DNA of 64,000 bases from Nocardioides caeni (GCF_004912195.1 NZ_STGW01000001.1:303073-367072); one strand, 5' to 3'; shown: positions 49,301 through 57,423, numbered from the stretch's first letter. Program-made: numbers and translations. The notes: generated from the letters alone by a model not told the origin.

Positions 49301-50239
49301 GGCACCGGCGGCGTGCACGAGGTCGCTCTCTCCGCGACCAACGGGATCGGCGACGACGCGTCGGCCCACACGACGCTGACCGTCGAGGAGGCGACCGCGG
49401 TGGCCGGCCCGGCCGCTGTGCGCTTCGTGTCCGGCCGTGCCGACTCGGTCACCTACGCAGCCAGCGGGTTCCCGGTGGCGGCGCTGAGTGTCGTGGGCCC
49501 GCTCCCGGCCGGCATCACCTTCACCGACAACGGCGACGGGACGGCCACCCTGGCCGGTACGACGACCGTGGTCGGCACGCGCACGGTGACCGTCCGCGCG
49601 ACCAACGGCGTCGGCATGCCTGCCGAGCTCGAGGTGCAGGTGACGGTGGTCCCGCCGGTCCAGATCCTGACGACGTCGCTGCCGGACGCCGCCGTGGCCA
49701 CGGCCTATGACGTGCCCCTGGCGTTCGAGGGCGGTGACGCGCCGTACGCGTTCTCGCTGGCGGCGGGCTCGCTCCCGGCGGGCCTTCAGCTGACGGCGGA
49801 CGGCCGGGTCGTCGGCACGCCGACTGGCAACCCGGGCACCGCGACGTTCACGGTCAAGGTGACCGACGGCGGCACGCCGCACTCCAGCGACACGCAGGTG
49901 CTGTCCCTGACCGTCGGCAAGGGGGCGACGTCCCTGGTGGGCAGCCCGGTGGTCTATGTCAGCGGTGTCCTGCTCAACCGGGAGCTGACGGCGATGCTGA
50001 CCGGCGGCTTCCCGGCCGTGCCGGTGAGTGGCGCGACGGTCACCTTCCGGGCGACCAACACGCTGCTCAACGACCCCGTGGTCTGCACCGCGACCAGTGA
50101 CGCCAACGGGCTGGTGCGCTGCCGCCCCAACGACGCCGGCGTGATCAACCTGCTGCTCGCCTCGTCGGTCAAGGTCTCCTACGCCGGCAGCACCCGGTGG
50201 CAGCCGTCGTCGACGGTCGCTCCCAAGCGACTGCTGTAG
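46358..50239 (+). CDS. giant secreted beta-helix protein with Ig-like repeats
   Basis: The 1293-residue protein has an arginine-rich signal peptide (about 1-48, ending ARAAG). Residues about 50-740 form a right-handed parallel beta-helix (pectin-lyase-like) with many N-A-A/T-x-G-G-G repeats such as GNTATSLGGGGVFNSGNL. Residues about 745-1190 are four or five Ig-type repeats sharing TFTDNGDGTATLAGTP. The end is another beta-sandwich. No LPXTG anchor, transmembrane tail or cell-wall repeat is seen, so it is probably released. It could bind polysaccharide or neighbouring cells. Confidence 0.85.
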   Translation: MPVRSSRSPQPRHRHGRPRRRRTTLLAAAALALSSSLGGVLAASPARAAGPWFVAPGGSNAASCLSAAAPCATITGALAKAGFQAGDTINVAPGTYADRPFVTKPARIIGTGGGATLVGSSSTTAGWALAVQVAGTLELQNLTLTGGSYQTGGALPIVVGNVRATDVSITNSTSTAGGGALLWPSTGASLTMTRGQISGNRATATGANLGWGGGVYVGAGTTLTLDDVDVRNNVADGAGKALGLGGGVFSIGTAVVRNSELRDNDATGPGVTSYGGGIYHNGTALTLADNDFVSNTAAIGGGLASGQPVTGTGLDFDANTALAGGGIYPAAGLTLTGGSMTGNTATSNYGGAIYAPATATVPTAVTLDDVELTGNSAPAAGGALYTTANVTTTIRNSTLSDNTSQSGAGVFNAGAITVRDSEISGNDASYQGGGLTNGSTVATDTPTATLVDTVVTGNSAAFVGGGLQNLTKGTLSVTGGRVDGNSALAGGGLIVGDGATATISRSSVSGNTATSLGGGGVFNSGNLAIDRTTLDANKAFTVNGLGGAIYSGSNTAGVTTTLQVDASTLSHNQAHGGSALLVQSGASVTANTATISRSTVTGNASASQDGAIKQVGRPVTITDSTITGNAAAAGGAGALAVTAPGGGGVSGTVFAGNTPKACSGPVIANAGLHAAPGDAGCGVAPSTEPKLGALADNGGPTRTQLPSAASPLLDRLTCAAGTDQRGTARPQGAKCDIGAVERVQAAPTVEAPTHVDLTVGSPANPAATATTTGSPQPTLAATGVPAGLTFTDNGDGTGTLAGTPAAGTGGVHTVTVTASNEAGQAGAEIEVEIAEAPSLSGPSASTYTVGEPGGPDVFEQTGGHPVATLSTDSDLPAGVELTDNGDGTATLAGTPAPTTGGEYDITVTGSNGTAPDATWPFALTVNEAPYLGAPAVATARVGTAGSIDLGVGGFPAPVVTATGLPSGLGIEGGAITGTPEPGTGGVHEVALSATNGIGDDASAHTTLTVEEATAVAGPAAVRFVSGRADSVTYAASGFPVAALSVVGPLPAGITFTDNGDGTATLAGTTTVVGTRTVTVRATNGVGMPAELEVQVTVVPPVQILTTSLPDAAVATAYDVPLAFEGGDAPYAFSLAAGSLPAGLQLTADGRVVGTPTGNPGTATFTVKVTDGGTPHSSDTQVLSLTVGKGATSLVGSPVVYVSGVLLNRELTAMLTGGFPAVPVSGATVTFRATNTLLNDPVVCTATSDANGLVRCRPNDAGVINLLLASSVKVSYAGSTRWQPSSTVAPKRLL

Positions 50240-50269
50240 GCAGACCGGTTTCCTCGCCCGTCTCGGTGC

Positions 50270-50650
50270 TCAGCCGCCGAGGCGGGCGAGGAAGCGCTCG
50301 GTGTCGACGACGACCCGGGTGACCTCGCCCGACGCGACCACCTTGCCTGGCCGGCCGTCGGGGGCGATATCGCGGGCGGAGACGGCGAAGCGGCGCAGCC
50401 GCCCGTCGGCATGGACCTGACGGGCGAGGATGGCGACGTCGCCGCCGACGGCGGTCGCCGCGAGGTGCTCGAGCTCGATCCGGGTCCCGACGCTGGTCGA
50501 TCCCTCGGGCAGCTCGGCATCGATCGCCGCACAGGTCGCGGCCTCGCACCAGGCCAGCAGGCGCGGCGTGCCGAGCACGGGCAGGCTGCCCGAGCCGACC
50601 GCCAGCGCCGTGTCGGCGTCGGTGACGGTGAAGGTCAACGTGGCCTCCAT
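50270..50650 (-). CDS. hotdog-fold thioesterase
   Basis: The 126-residue protein has the hotdog layout of the fluoroacetyl-CoA thioesterase (FlK) group: ALAVGSGSLPVLGTPRLLAWCEAATCAAI, then STSVGTRIELEHLAATAVGGDV. The Thr/Glu/His set (GTRIELEHLA) is present. It should hydrolyse a short acyl-CoA. It lies 8 bp after the TPP enzyme on the same strand, so the two act together. Confidence 0.82.
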   Translation of the reverse strand: MEATLTFTVTDADTALAVGSGSLPVLGTPRLLAWCEAATCAAIDAELPEGSTSVGTRIELEHLAATAVGGDVAILARQVHADGRLRRFAVSARDIAPDGRPGKVVASGEVTRVVVDTERFLARLGG

Positions 50651-50658
50651 CGTGGTCC

Positions 50659-52353
50659 TCAGATGCCGAACGTCGAGCGCGGGTAGGGCGCGTCGACGTC
50701 GGTGATGACGTTGACGAGATAGGGGGCGCCGGCGGCGAAGCCACGATCCAGTGCGGCGCCGATCTGCCGGGGGTCGGCCACCGTCTCGCCCGCGCCGCCG
50801 AGGGCGCCGACGACCTGGTCGTACGCCGTGCGCTGCGCGAGGTCGGCAGCGACGTCGTAGCCGTAGAGCATCTGCATCGGCCCCTTCTCCAGGCCCCAGG
50901 CGGAGTTGTTGCCCATGACCATCACCACCGGCAGGTCGTGCCGCACGAGGGTGTCGACGTCCATCAGCGAGAAGCCGGCCGCGCCGTCGCCGAGGAGCAG
51001 CACGACCTGCGCCGACGGGCGCGCGATCCGCGCGGCGATCGCCGCACCCAGGCCGGCGCCGAGGCAGCCGTAGGGGCCGGGATCGAGCCAGCAGCCCGGG
51101 CGCTTCGGCTCGACGAACTTGCCGGCGAACGACACGAAGTCCCCGCCGTCGCCGATCACGACGGCGTCGTCGGCCAGTCGCGGCACCAGCTCGCCGTAGA
51201 TCCGCGCGGGGTGGATCGGGTCCGCCTCGGCGCCGAGCAGCTCGGCATCACGGGCGCTGGCCTGGGCGACGGTGTCCTGGAGGCGGGACACCCAGGCGCT
51301 CCGGTCCGGCTGCCGGCGGCCGGAGAGGGCCACCAGCAGTCCGTCGAGGACGGTGGTGAGGTCACCGGAGACCGACGCCGCCAGGGCTGCGTGGCCCGAG
51401 ACCTGGTCGGCGGAGTCGGCGACGTGGACGACCTGCGCGGGCGTCGTACCGTCCTGGCCGCCGAAGATCCCGTAGCCGAGCCGGAAGTCCAGCGGGGTGC
51501 CCACGACGACGACGAGGTCGGCGCCACCGAGCGCGGCGCCGCGCGCCTTGGTGACGAGCAGGGGATGGCCACCGGGGATCACGCCGCGGCCCATGCCGTT
51601 GGTGATGGCGGGCAGCCGCATCTCCTCGACGAGGCGGAGCGCGGCCTCCTCCGCGTGGTCGGCCCACACGTCGGTGCCGAGGACCAGCACGGGGCGCTCG
51701 GCGGCCGCGACCAGGTCGGCGATCCGGCCGACCGCATCGGAGTCCGGCGTCTCACCGGCGACGTCGCCGCCTGCCGTGCGGGGCCCGCTGCCGACATTGA
51801 AGAACTCGTCCATCGGCACGTCGACGTAGGTGGGCCCGCGGTGCGAGGAGCGCGCCAGGCGGAAGGCGGTGTCGAAGCCCGTGGCGACGTCATCGGCGGT
51901 CATCAGCGTCGCGGCGTGCTTGGTCACCGGCGCCACGATCGGCAGGTGGTCGATCTCCTGGAGCGCCCCGGTGCCCCAGCGGTTGTTGGGTGCCCGGCCG
52001 CCGACGACCACCATCGGTGACCCGGCGAAGCGCGCCTGGGCCATCGCGCTCACCCCGTTGGTGACGCCCGGCCCGGCCGTCAGCACCGCCAGCCCCGGCA
52101 CCCGGGTCAGCTTGCCGGTCGCCTCGGCCGCGAACGCCGCCGTCTGCTCGTGGCGTACGTCGACCAGACGCACCGGTCGCTCGCTCTCGGCCGACTTCAC
52201 CGCGCCGTCGTACATCGGGAACACGTGGGCCCCCGACAGCGTGAACATCGTGTCGACGCCGTGCGCCTGGGCGACCGCGACGGCGATCTCACCGGCGTGC
52301 CCACTGAGCGACCCGGGTGCCTCGGGACGGGTCGGGGGAGTGGTGGAGGTCAC
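50659..52353 (-). CDS. ilvG: IlvG-like thiamine-diphosphate enzyme (acetolactate synthase family)
   Basis: The 564-residue enzyme has the activating Glu in VRHEQTAAFAAEATGK near 71, AGPGVTNGVSAMA near 95, and the ThDP motif GDGAAGFSLMDVDTLVRHDLPVVMVMGNN (in part) near 455-485. From memory it is closest to Mtb IlvG (Rv1820), a poorly characterised acetolactate synthase homologue; oxalyl-CoA decarboxylase or 2-hydroxyacyl-CoA lyase are alternatives. The attached thioesterase gene suits an acyl-CoA substrate. Confidence 0.83.
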   Translation of the reverse strand: MTSTTPPTRPEAPGSLSGHAGEIAVAVAQAHGVDTMFTLSGAHVFPMYDGAVKSAESERPVRLVDVRHEQTAAFAAEATGKLTRVPGLAVLTAGPGVTNGVSAMAQARFAGSPMVVVGGRAPNNRWGTGALQEIDHLPIVAPVTKHAATLMTADDVATGFDTAFRLARSSHRGPTYVDVPMDEFFNVGSGPRTAGGDVAGETPDSDAVGRIADLVAAAERPVLVLGTDVWADHAEEAALRLVEEMRLPAITNGMGRGVIPGGHPLLVTKARGAALGGADLVVVVGTPLDFRLGYGIFGGQDGTTPAQVVHVADSADQVSGHAALAASVSGDLTTVLDGLLVALSGRRQPDRSAWVSRLQDTVAQASARDAELLGAEADPIHPARIYGELVPRLADDAVVIGDGGDFVSFAGKFVEPKRPGCWLDPGPYGCLGAGLGAAIAARIARPSAQVVLLLGDGAAGFSLMDVDTLVRHDLPVVMVMGNNSAWGLEKGPMQMLYGYDVAADLAQRTAYDQVVGALGGAGETVADPRQIGAALDRGFAAGAPYLVNVITDVDAPYPRSTFGI

Positions 52354-52419
52354 GCTGGCACCCTAGTGCGCCACTAGCCACCCCGTCCGCCCGACGGGAG
52401 GCTCAGCCTGGATCCACGC

Positions 52420-53268
52420 TCAGCGGTCGAGGAACTCCGGGTGGACGCGACGCAGGGAGGCGACGAGGGTCAGCAGCAGGTCGGGCCGCACCGCGGGGTG
52501 GTGCGGGGAGATCGTGAGCTGCAGATAGAGGGAGCGCAGCAGCGCCTGGGCGTTGCCGACCGTGAGGAACGGGTCGGTGCCGCGGCGGGAGCGTTGTCGC
52601 GCGCCGCTCTCGATGCGTGCCACCCATGGCTCGAGGATCGACAGCGGGACCCGGTCGCGGCGCAGGATCTCCAGCACGGCGTGGGCGATGCGGTCGGGCT
52701 CGCCATGGTGAAGCGGCGGCGTCGCGGGGTCGAGGACGCGGTCGGCGACGACGTCGAGGAGCACCGTGAGCTCGGTGGTGGTGAAGTGCGGGGAGCGGGC
52801 CAGTGCACCGATCGCGTCGGCCCCGTGGGCACCAGCGTGCGCCCAACCCTTGCCGGGGACGAACCCGCGCAGGTCGCGCTCCCGAACCCACCAGGCGGCG
52901 ATCCGGTCACCCCACGCCAGGATCCGCGACGGCGGCTGGCGGCGTGCGCGGGTGTCGCGGTCGATGCACTCGGCCAGGACGAGCGCCGAGAAGCTGCGGC
53001 GGAAGACGGTGTCGGTGCCCTGCTCGCCGAGGCCGGTCTCGAGCCCGGCACACATGCCGTCGCCGAGCCCCGCGAGCAGGTCGTCGTAGACGCCGTGCTC
53101 GGTCCAGGTGGCCAGGAACGGATAGGCCAGACCGTCGCGGACGGCGGGGTCCGGGTCGCCGAGCATCCTGGTGAGCTGCGTGGTGAGGTCGGTGAGTCGA
53201 TGCTCGTCCGGCGGGTTTCGCTCACCCTGCCGCAGTCGTTGCTGCAGGCGCGCCCAGTCGACCGACAC
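52420..53268 (-). CDS. DUF2785 protein
   Basis: The 282-residue protein is all-helical and matches DUF2785: DPAVRDGLAYPFLATWTEHGVY, RRSFSALVLAECIDRD, GFVPGKGWAHAGAHGADAIGALARS. The last block is the family hallmark. Function unknown. GTG 53268 is used because GGAGGG lies 8 bp upstream; GTG 53277 would overlap that site. Its stop lies next to an AGCCTGGATCC palindrome. Confidence 0.83.
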   Translation of the reverse strand: MSVDWARLQQRLRQGERNPPDEHRLTDLTTQLTRMLGDPDPAVRDGLAYPFLATWTEHGVYDDLLAGLGDGMCAGLETGLGEQGTDTVFRRSFSALVLAECIDRDTRARRQPPSRILAWGDRIAAWWVRERDLRGFVPGKGWAHAGAHGADAIGALARSPHFTTTELTVLLDVVADRVLDPATPPLHHGEPDRIAHAVLEILRRDRVPLSILEPWVARIESGARQRSRRGTDPFLTVGNAQALLRSLYLQLTISPHHPAVRPDLLLTLVASLRRVHPEFLDR

Positions 53269-53277
53269 CCTGTTCAC

Positions 53278-53636
53278 CCTCCACGCGGCCAACTGCCCGA
53301 AATCCCCTGCGCCCCCATGCGGGAGGCCGCCGCACGGCGCTCCCGGGGCCATCTTGCCAAACGTCCTCAACCACCGGGACCCGGGCCTGTCACGTTGTCG
53401 TGTCGTGGACGTGTCGGGCCTCGACGCCACGGCTCCACCGCCACGCGGCGGCCGGTCGCTGGTGGCGCGTCCAGGAAGTTCTGGTGCGCTTCGCACACCC
53501 ACGGCACGCACCTCGCGGCGTTGCCGACGCTTGCGAGACGACCCGGTATGGCTGCGCGCCGGCGCCTTGCGATGCGCGCACCGTGAGCATGCCAACCGTT
53601 CCACAACTTCCCGGACGCCCCACTAGGTTGGTGTGC
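53278..53636. other. intergenic region between DUF2785 and pdtaS
   Basis: About 360 bp with no credible gene. Its main content is hairpin element C (53470-53615). The final bases hold TAGGTT (53624-53629), a -10 that puts the start of transcription on the GTG of pdtaS. Confidence 0.5.
53470..53615. repeat. long imperfect hairpin element, copy C
   Basis: The ends TCCAGGAAGTTCTGG (from 53470) and CCACAACTTCCCGGA (to 53615) pair at 20 of 26 positions, and pairing runs on inward (CACGGCACGCACCTCGC region). The core GCGTTGCCGACGCTTG and GCGCGCCGGCGCCTTGCG has boxes 46 bp apart, as in copies A and B. It stands just before the pdtaS promoter. Confidence 0.7.
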
Positions 53637-55109
53637 GTGCCCACGTTGTCCGCCATCGTCCGGCGTCACACCGATCTCGACGATGCCGACCTGGCCTGGC
53701 TGCAGCTGCTGCAGGCCGACTGGCAGGTCATCGCCGACCTCTCGTTCGCCGACCTCGTCATGTGGCTGCCCGACCGGGACGGCGGCGGGTTCTGGGCAGG
53801 CGGGCAGATGCGCCCGACGACCGGGCCCACGGCGTACGTCGACGACATCGTGGGCACCTTCCTTCCGGTCGGGCGGCGCACGCTCGTGGACGCTGCCTGG
53901 GAGCTGGGCCGGATCGCGCGCGAGGGTGACCCGGAGTGGTGGGACGAGGTGCCGGTGCGGGTGGAGGCCATCCCGGTCCGGCGCGCCGGCCGCGTGATCG
54001 CGGTGATCAGCCGCAACACCAACCTGCTCGGCGTACGCACCCCGAGCCTGCTCGAGATCAACTACCTGCAGGCGGCATCCGACCTCACCGCGATGATCGC
54101 GGCGGGTGCGTTCCCCAGCCCTGCCCAGCGCAGCGACCACGCCGACTCACCGCGGGTCGGCGACGGGTTCGTCCGGGTCGACGCGGACGGCCGGGTCACC
54201 TTCGCGAGCCCGAACGGCCTCTCCGTCTTCCGCAAGCTCGGCCTGACCGGCGACCTGACCGGGCACCTCCTCGCCGACCTGACGCGCGAGCTCGTCCCGT
54301 CCAAGCGACGCCCCGACGAGGAGACGCTCAGTGCCGTCCTCGGCGGCCGGGCCCACCGCGACACCGAGCTCGGTGGCGGGCCGGGCGACGGGGTGTCCCT
54401 CATCGTCCGCGCGATCCCGCTGCGACCACGCGGGGAGCACATCGGCGCGATGATCCTGCTGCGCGACGTCACCGACCTGCGTCGTCGCGACCGGGAGCTG
54501 ATCACCAAGGACGCCACGATCCGCGAGATCCATCACCGGGTGAAGAACAACCTCCAGACCGTCGCCGCGCTGCTCCGCCTCCAGGCGCGGCGGATCGACT
54601 CACCGGAGGCCGCCTCGGCGCTCGAGGAGGCCGTGCGACGCGTCGGCTCGATCGCGGTGGTGCACGAGACGCTCAGCCAGGCCGTCGAGGAGACGGTGGC
54701 CTTCGACGACATCGCCGACCGTCTGGCCCAACTCGTCACCGACGTCGGCTCCACCACCGCCCAGGTCCGGGTGCGTCGCGAGGGCAGCTTCGGCACGCTC
54801 GACTCCGAGATCGCCACGCCCCTGGCCATGGTGGTCATGGAGCTGATGCAGAACGCCGCCGAGCACGGCTTCGACGCCGGCGGGTCCGGCGAGATCGTGC
54901 TGCGGGCGGAGCGTCACGGCGCGATCCTCGACGTCGCGGTCGAGGACGACGGCCGCGGTCTGCCGGACGGCTTCGACCTGGACCAGGCCACCAGCCTCGG
55001 CCTGTCGATCGTGCGCACCCTCGTCGAGTCCGAGCTCGGCGGTCACCTGACCCTGGGGCGTGCGGCCGCGGGCGGGACCCGCGCCGGCATCAGCCTGCCA
55101 GTCGAATGA
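53637..55109 (+). CDS. pdtaS: sensor histidine kinase PdtaS
   Basis: The 490-residue cytosolic kinase has a GAF-like N domain (about 1-145), a PAS domain (about 175-290, FVRVDADGRVTFASPNG), a HisKA_2 phosphoacceptor IHHRVKNNLQTVAALLRLQARR near 300, and an HATPase with MELMQNAAEHGF and EDDGRGLPDGF. This is the mycobacterial PdtaS layout, which signals to the RNA-binding antiterminator PdtaR. TAGGTT 7 bp before GTG 53637 makes it leaderless. whiB1 follows convergently as in Mtb. Confidence 0.92.
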   Translation: MPTLSAIVRRHTDLDDADLAWLQLLQADWQVIADLSFADLVMWLPDRDGGGFWAGGQMRPTTGPTAYVDDIVGTFLPVGRRTLVDAAWELGRIAREGDPEWWDEVPVRVEAIPVRRAGRVIAVISRNTNLLGVRTPSLLEINYLQAASDLTAMIAAGAFPSPAQRSDHADSPRVGDGFVRVDADGRVTFASPNGLSVFRKLGLTGDLTGHLLADLTRELVPSKRRPDEETLSAVLGGRAHRDTELGGGPGDGVSLIVRAIPLRPRGEHIGAMILLRDVTDLRRRDRELITKDATIREIHHRVKNNLQTVAALLRLQARRIDSPEAASALEEAVRRVGSIAVVHETLSQAVEETVAFDDIADRLAQLVTDVGSTTAQVRVRREGSFGTLDSEIATPLAMVVMELMQNAAEHGFDAGGSGEIVLRAERHGAILDVAVEDDGRGLPDGFDLDQATSLGLSIVRTLVESELGGHLTLGRAAAGGTRAGISLPVE

Positions 55110-55217
55110 GTGACCACGAACTGTCGGCTTGCCGCCGTGCCAAGGTGCTGAGTGCCGGACTCGACGGCGGCGCGGCAGCGCGGCGGAGCGGAGCGACGAC
55201 GCGCTCGCGCAGTTGAA

Positions 55218-55472
55218 CTAGACAGGCTGGCGGACGCGGGCGCGAGCGTTGCGGCGCTTGAGTGCCCGTCGCTCGTCCTCGCTCAGGCCACCCCAGACAC
55301 CGTGGTCCTGTCCCGCCTCGAGCGCCCACGCGAGGCACTGCTCGCGCACGTCGCAGCGTCGGCACACAGCCTTGGCCTCCTCGATCTGAAGGATCGCGGG
55401 GCCGGTGTTGCCGATCGGGAAGAACAGCTCCGGATCCTCGTCGAGGCATGCGGAACGGTGTCGCCAATCCAT
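55218..55472 (-). CDS. whiB1: iron-sulfur regulator WhiB1
   Basis: The 84-residue protein has four cluster cysteines (C9, C37, C40, C46), GVWGG and the basic tail EDERRALKRRNARARVR, nearly identical in form to WhiB1. It binds a 4Fe-4S cluster, is nitric-oxide sensitive, and contacts the primary sigma factor; it is essential in mycobacteria. ATG 55472 was chosen as MDWRHRSAC is the family start. A CRP-type site lies 70 bp upstream. Confidence 0.95.
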   Translation of the reverse strand: MDWRHRSACLDEDPELFFPIGNTGPAILQIEEAKAVCRRCDVREQCLAWALEAGQDHGVWGGLSEDERRALKRRNARARVRQPV

Positions 55473-55540
55473 GGGTGGGAAAGCCCTCTTTCTTCGTGAC
55501 GCAGGGTGCCCGGTGTCAGGGCACGCGTGAAACCGCAAAA

Positions 55541-55554
55541 GTGAACGGCTTCAC
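55541..55554. promoter_or_regulatory. CRP-type site GTGA-N6-TCAC upstream of whiB1
   Basis: GTGAACGGCTTCAC fits the actinobacterial CRP/GlxR pattern. In M. tuberculosis CRP (Rv3676) is known to bind upstream of whiB1, so conservation of this link is likely. The site is about 70 bp before whiB1 and 107 bp before the divergent membrane protein gene. Confidence 0.65.
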
Positions 55555-55660
55555 GATCGCTTCCGCAAGGTTTCCAAGGAATCCTTCGCGAATCAAGCAA
55601 TTCAGGTGGTCAGTTGGGTCACAACACTGCCAGAGCGAGCCTGTGCCTAGGGTGTGCCAC

Positions 55661-56071
55661 GTGAACGACACGCCGGATCCGACCGTTGGACGGACCCCCT
55701 CGAACCCACCGCCGCTGACCGTCGCCGCGTCAGTGACGGCGGTGGAGGGCATCGTGCTGCTCATCCTCTCCGTGCTCGAGTTCGCCAGCATTTCGTCGGA
55801 TCGGCGTGAGCTGGGGACCTCGGTGGCGGTGTTCTTCGCGATCTACGGCGTGGTGCTGCTGGCCGCCGCGTGGGGGCTGCACCGGGGGTCGGGGTGGGCA
55901 CGCGGACCCGTGCTCCTCACCCAGCTCATCGTCCTCGGTCTGGCGTGGAACCTGAGGGACAACCTGGCGGTGGCCGGAGCGCTGGTGGTCTGTGCCGGCA
56001 TCGCGCTCGCCGGCGTCATGCACCCCGACAGTGTCGCGGTCCTGGACCGCGACCCGACCCAGGACGACTAA
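55661..56071 (+). CDS. four-helix membrane protein
   Basis: The 136-residue protein has four hydrophobic helices (VAASVTAVEGIVLLILSVLEF, VAVFFAIYGVVLLAAAW, GPVLLTQLIVLGLAWNL, AVAGALVVCAGIALAGVM) between a Pro-rich head and an acidic tail. Similar small proteins are common in actinobacteria; no function is known. TAGGGT at 55648-55653 places the transcript start on GTG 55661, leaderless. Confidence 0.8.
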   Translation: MNDTPDPTVGRTPSNPPPLTVAASVTAVEGIVLLILSVLEFASISSDRRELGTSVAVFFAIYGVVLLAAAWGLHRGSGWARGPVLLTQLIVLGLAWNLRDNLAVAGALVVCAGIALAGVMHPDSVAVLDRDPTQDD

Positions 56072-56100
56072 GGCGGCCAGGCCGCCAGTCGATCGGGCGC

Positions 56101-56958
56101 TCAGCCCTCCTCGAGCGACTGCCGCAGCTGCTCGAGGGTCTTGGCCAGGAGTCGGGAGACGTGCATCTGGGACACGCCGATCTCCTCGGCGATCTGCGAC
56201 TGGGTCATGTTCTTGAAGAAGCGCAGCAGGAGGATCTTCTTCTCCCGCGGCGGCAGCTGCTCGAGCAGTGGCTTGACCGACTCGCGGATCTCGACCTGCT
56301 CGAGCGACTCGTCGTCGATGCCGATGGCGTCGAGCATGCTCTGCCCGGCGCCGCCGTCGGAGTCGTCGTCGGTGGCGTCGAGGGACAGCGTGGAGTAGGC
56401 GTTGCTCGACTCCAGACCCTCGACGATCTCCTCCACCGAGCAGCCGATCGCCTCGGCGAGCTCGCGGGCGGTGGGGGAGCGGCCCAGTCGCTGGGTCAGC
56501 TCGGCGGTACTGGCGCTGATCTGCATGCGCAGCTCCTGGAGCCGCCGCGGCACCCGGATCGCCCAGCCCTTGTCGCGGAAGTAGCGCTTGATCTCGCCGA
56601 TGATCGTCGGCGTCGCGTAGGTGGAGAACTCGACGCCACGCTCGGTGTCGAAGCGGTCGACCGACTTGATCAGGCCGATCGTGCCGACCTGCACCAGGTC
56701 CTCATAGGGCTCGCCGCGGTTGCGGAAGCGTCGCGCACAGTGCTCGACGAGGGGATGGTGCAGGAGCAGGAGCGCGTCGCGCGGCTCCTTGCTCGAGAGG
56801 TTCTGGAAGCGGTCGCTGGCCGCCAGCTCGTCCTCGATCGCTCCCCGCTGCTCGGCCCAGGCGTCCGGGTCGCGCAACTGGAGGAAGAAGACGGCGCTGA
56901 GGCGTCGGGTCTCCTCGACGGACGGCCGTCCGCCGCCCCGAGACAGGTCGGTGGTCAT
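56101..56958 (-). CDS. sigF: RNA polymerase sigma factor SigF/SigB family
   Basis: The 285-residue factor has region 2 (EDLVQVGTIGLIKSVDRFDTERGVEFSTYATPTIIGEIKRYFRDKGW in parts), region 3 (LTQRLGRSPTARELAEAIG) and region 4 (LPPREKKILLLRFFKNMTQSQIAEEIGVSQMHVSRLL), as in SigF/SigB of the SpoIIAC-like group 3 sigma factors for general stress. Its ATG overlaps the anti-sigma gene stop by 4 bp, as in the Mtb rsbW-sigF pair. Confidence 0.93.
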   Translation of the reverse strand: MTTDLSRGGGRPSVEETRRLSAVFFLQLRDPDAWAEQRGAIEDELAASDRFQNLSSKEPRDALLLLHHPLVEHCARRFRNRGEPYEDLVQVGTIGLIKSVDRFDTERGVEFSTYATPTIIGEIKRYFRDKGWAIRVPRRLQELRMQISASTAELTQRLGRSPTARELAEAIGCSVEEIVEGLESSNAYSTLSLDATDDDSDGGAGQSMLDAIGIDDESLEQVEIRESVKPLLEQLPPREKKILLLRFFKNMTQSQIAEEIGVSQMHVSRLLAKTLEQLRQSLEEG

Positions 56959-57374
56959 GACGAGAGCGACGTCCGGACGGTCAGGCGGACGGCGTAGCTC
57001 CCGGGGGAGCTGTCGATCACGGCATCCGCGGTCAGGGTCGCCAGCACCTGCCACCCGAAGTTCTCGTAGTCCGGGGCTGACGGAGCGGCAGCGGCGGCCT
57101 GGATCGAGAGGGACATGCCCGTCTCGCCGAGCTCGAACTCGCAGTCGAGGTCAGCACCCTCGTCGGCCTCGTCGAGCACCATCGCCGCTGCCTCGGACAC
57201 CGCGATCCGGAGGTCCTCGATGTCGTCCATCGTGAAGTCGAGCCGGGCCGCGAGGCCGGCGCTCAGGGTGCGCAGCACCGAGACGTAGGCGCCGTCGGCG
57301 GGAAGCCTCAGCCCGACGGTGTCCGGGCCGCTGCTCGTCGTGCCGGACGTGGGAAGGCTGCTCGTCTCGGACAT
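56955..57374 (-). CDS. rsbW: anti-sigma factor RsbW/UsfX-like
   Basis: The 139-residue protein has the GHKL-type anti-sigma pattern VLRTLSAGLAARLDFTMDDIEDLRIAVSEAAAMVLDEA, with the N-box Glu (SEA) in place of the usual EA.N, typical of UsfX-like proteins. It should hold SigF until released by an anti-anti-sigma factor encoded elsewhere. A TAGGCT -10 (minus strand, near 57415) and CAGGAG ribosome site precede it. Confidence 0.88.
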   Translation of the reverse strand: MSETSSLPTSGTTSSGPDTVGLRLPADGAYVSVLRTLSAGLAARLDFTMDDIEDLRIAVSEAAAMVLDEADEGADLDCEFELGETGMSLSIQAAAAAPSAPDYENFGWQVLATLTADAVIDSSPGSYAVRLTVRTSLSS

Positions 57375-57423
57375 TCCGCTCCTGTCGAGGGCAGGGGATC
57401 TGGTCGGGACGAGCCTACGACAA

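Noticed and set aside
46358-50239. Long reading frames on both strands opposite the beta-helix gene
   Set aside because: They are Arg/Gly-rich mirror frames of a repetitive GC-rich gene, without ribosome sites or recognisable domains.
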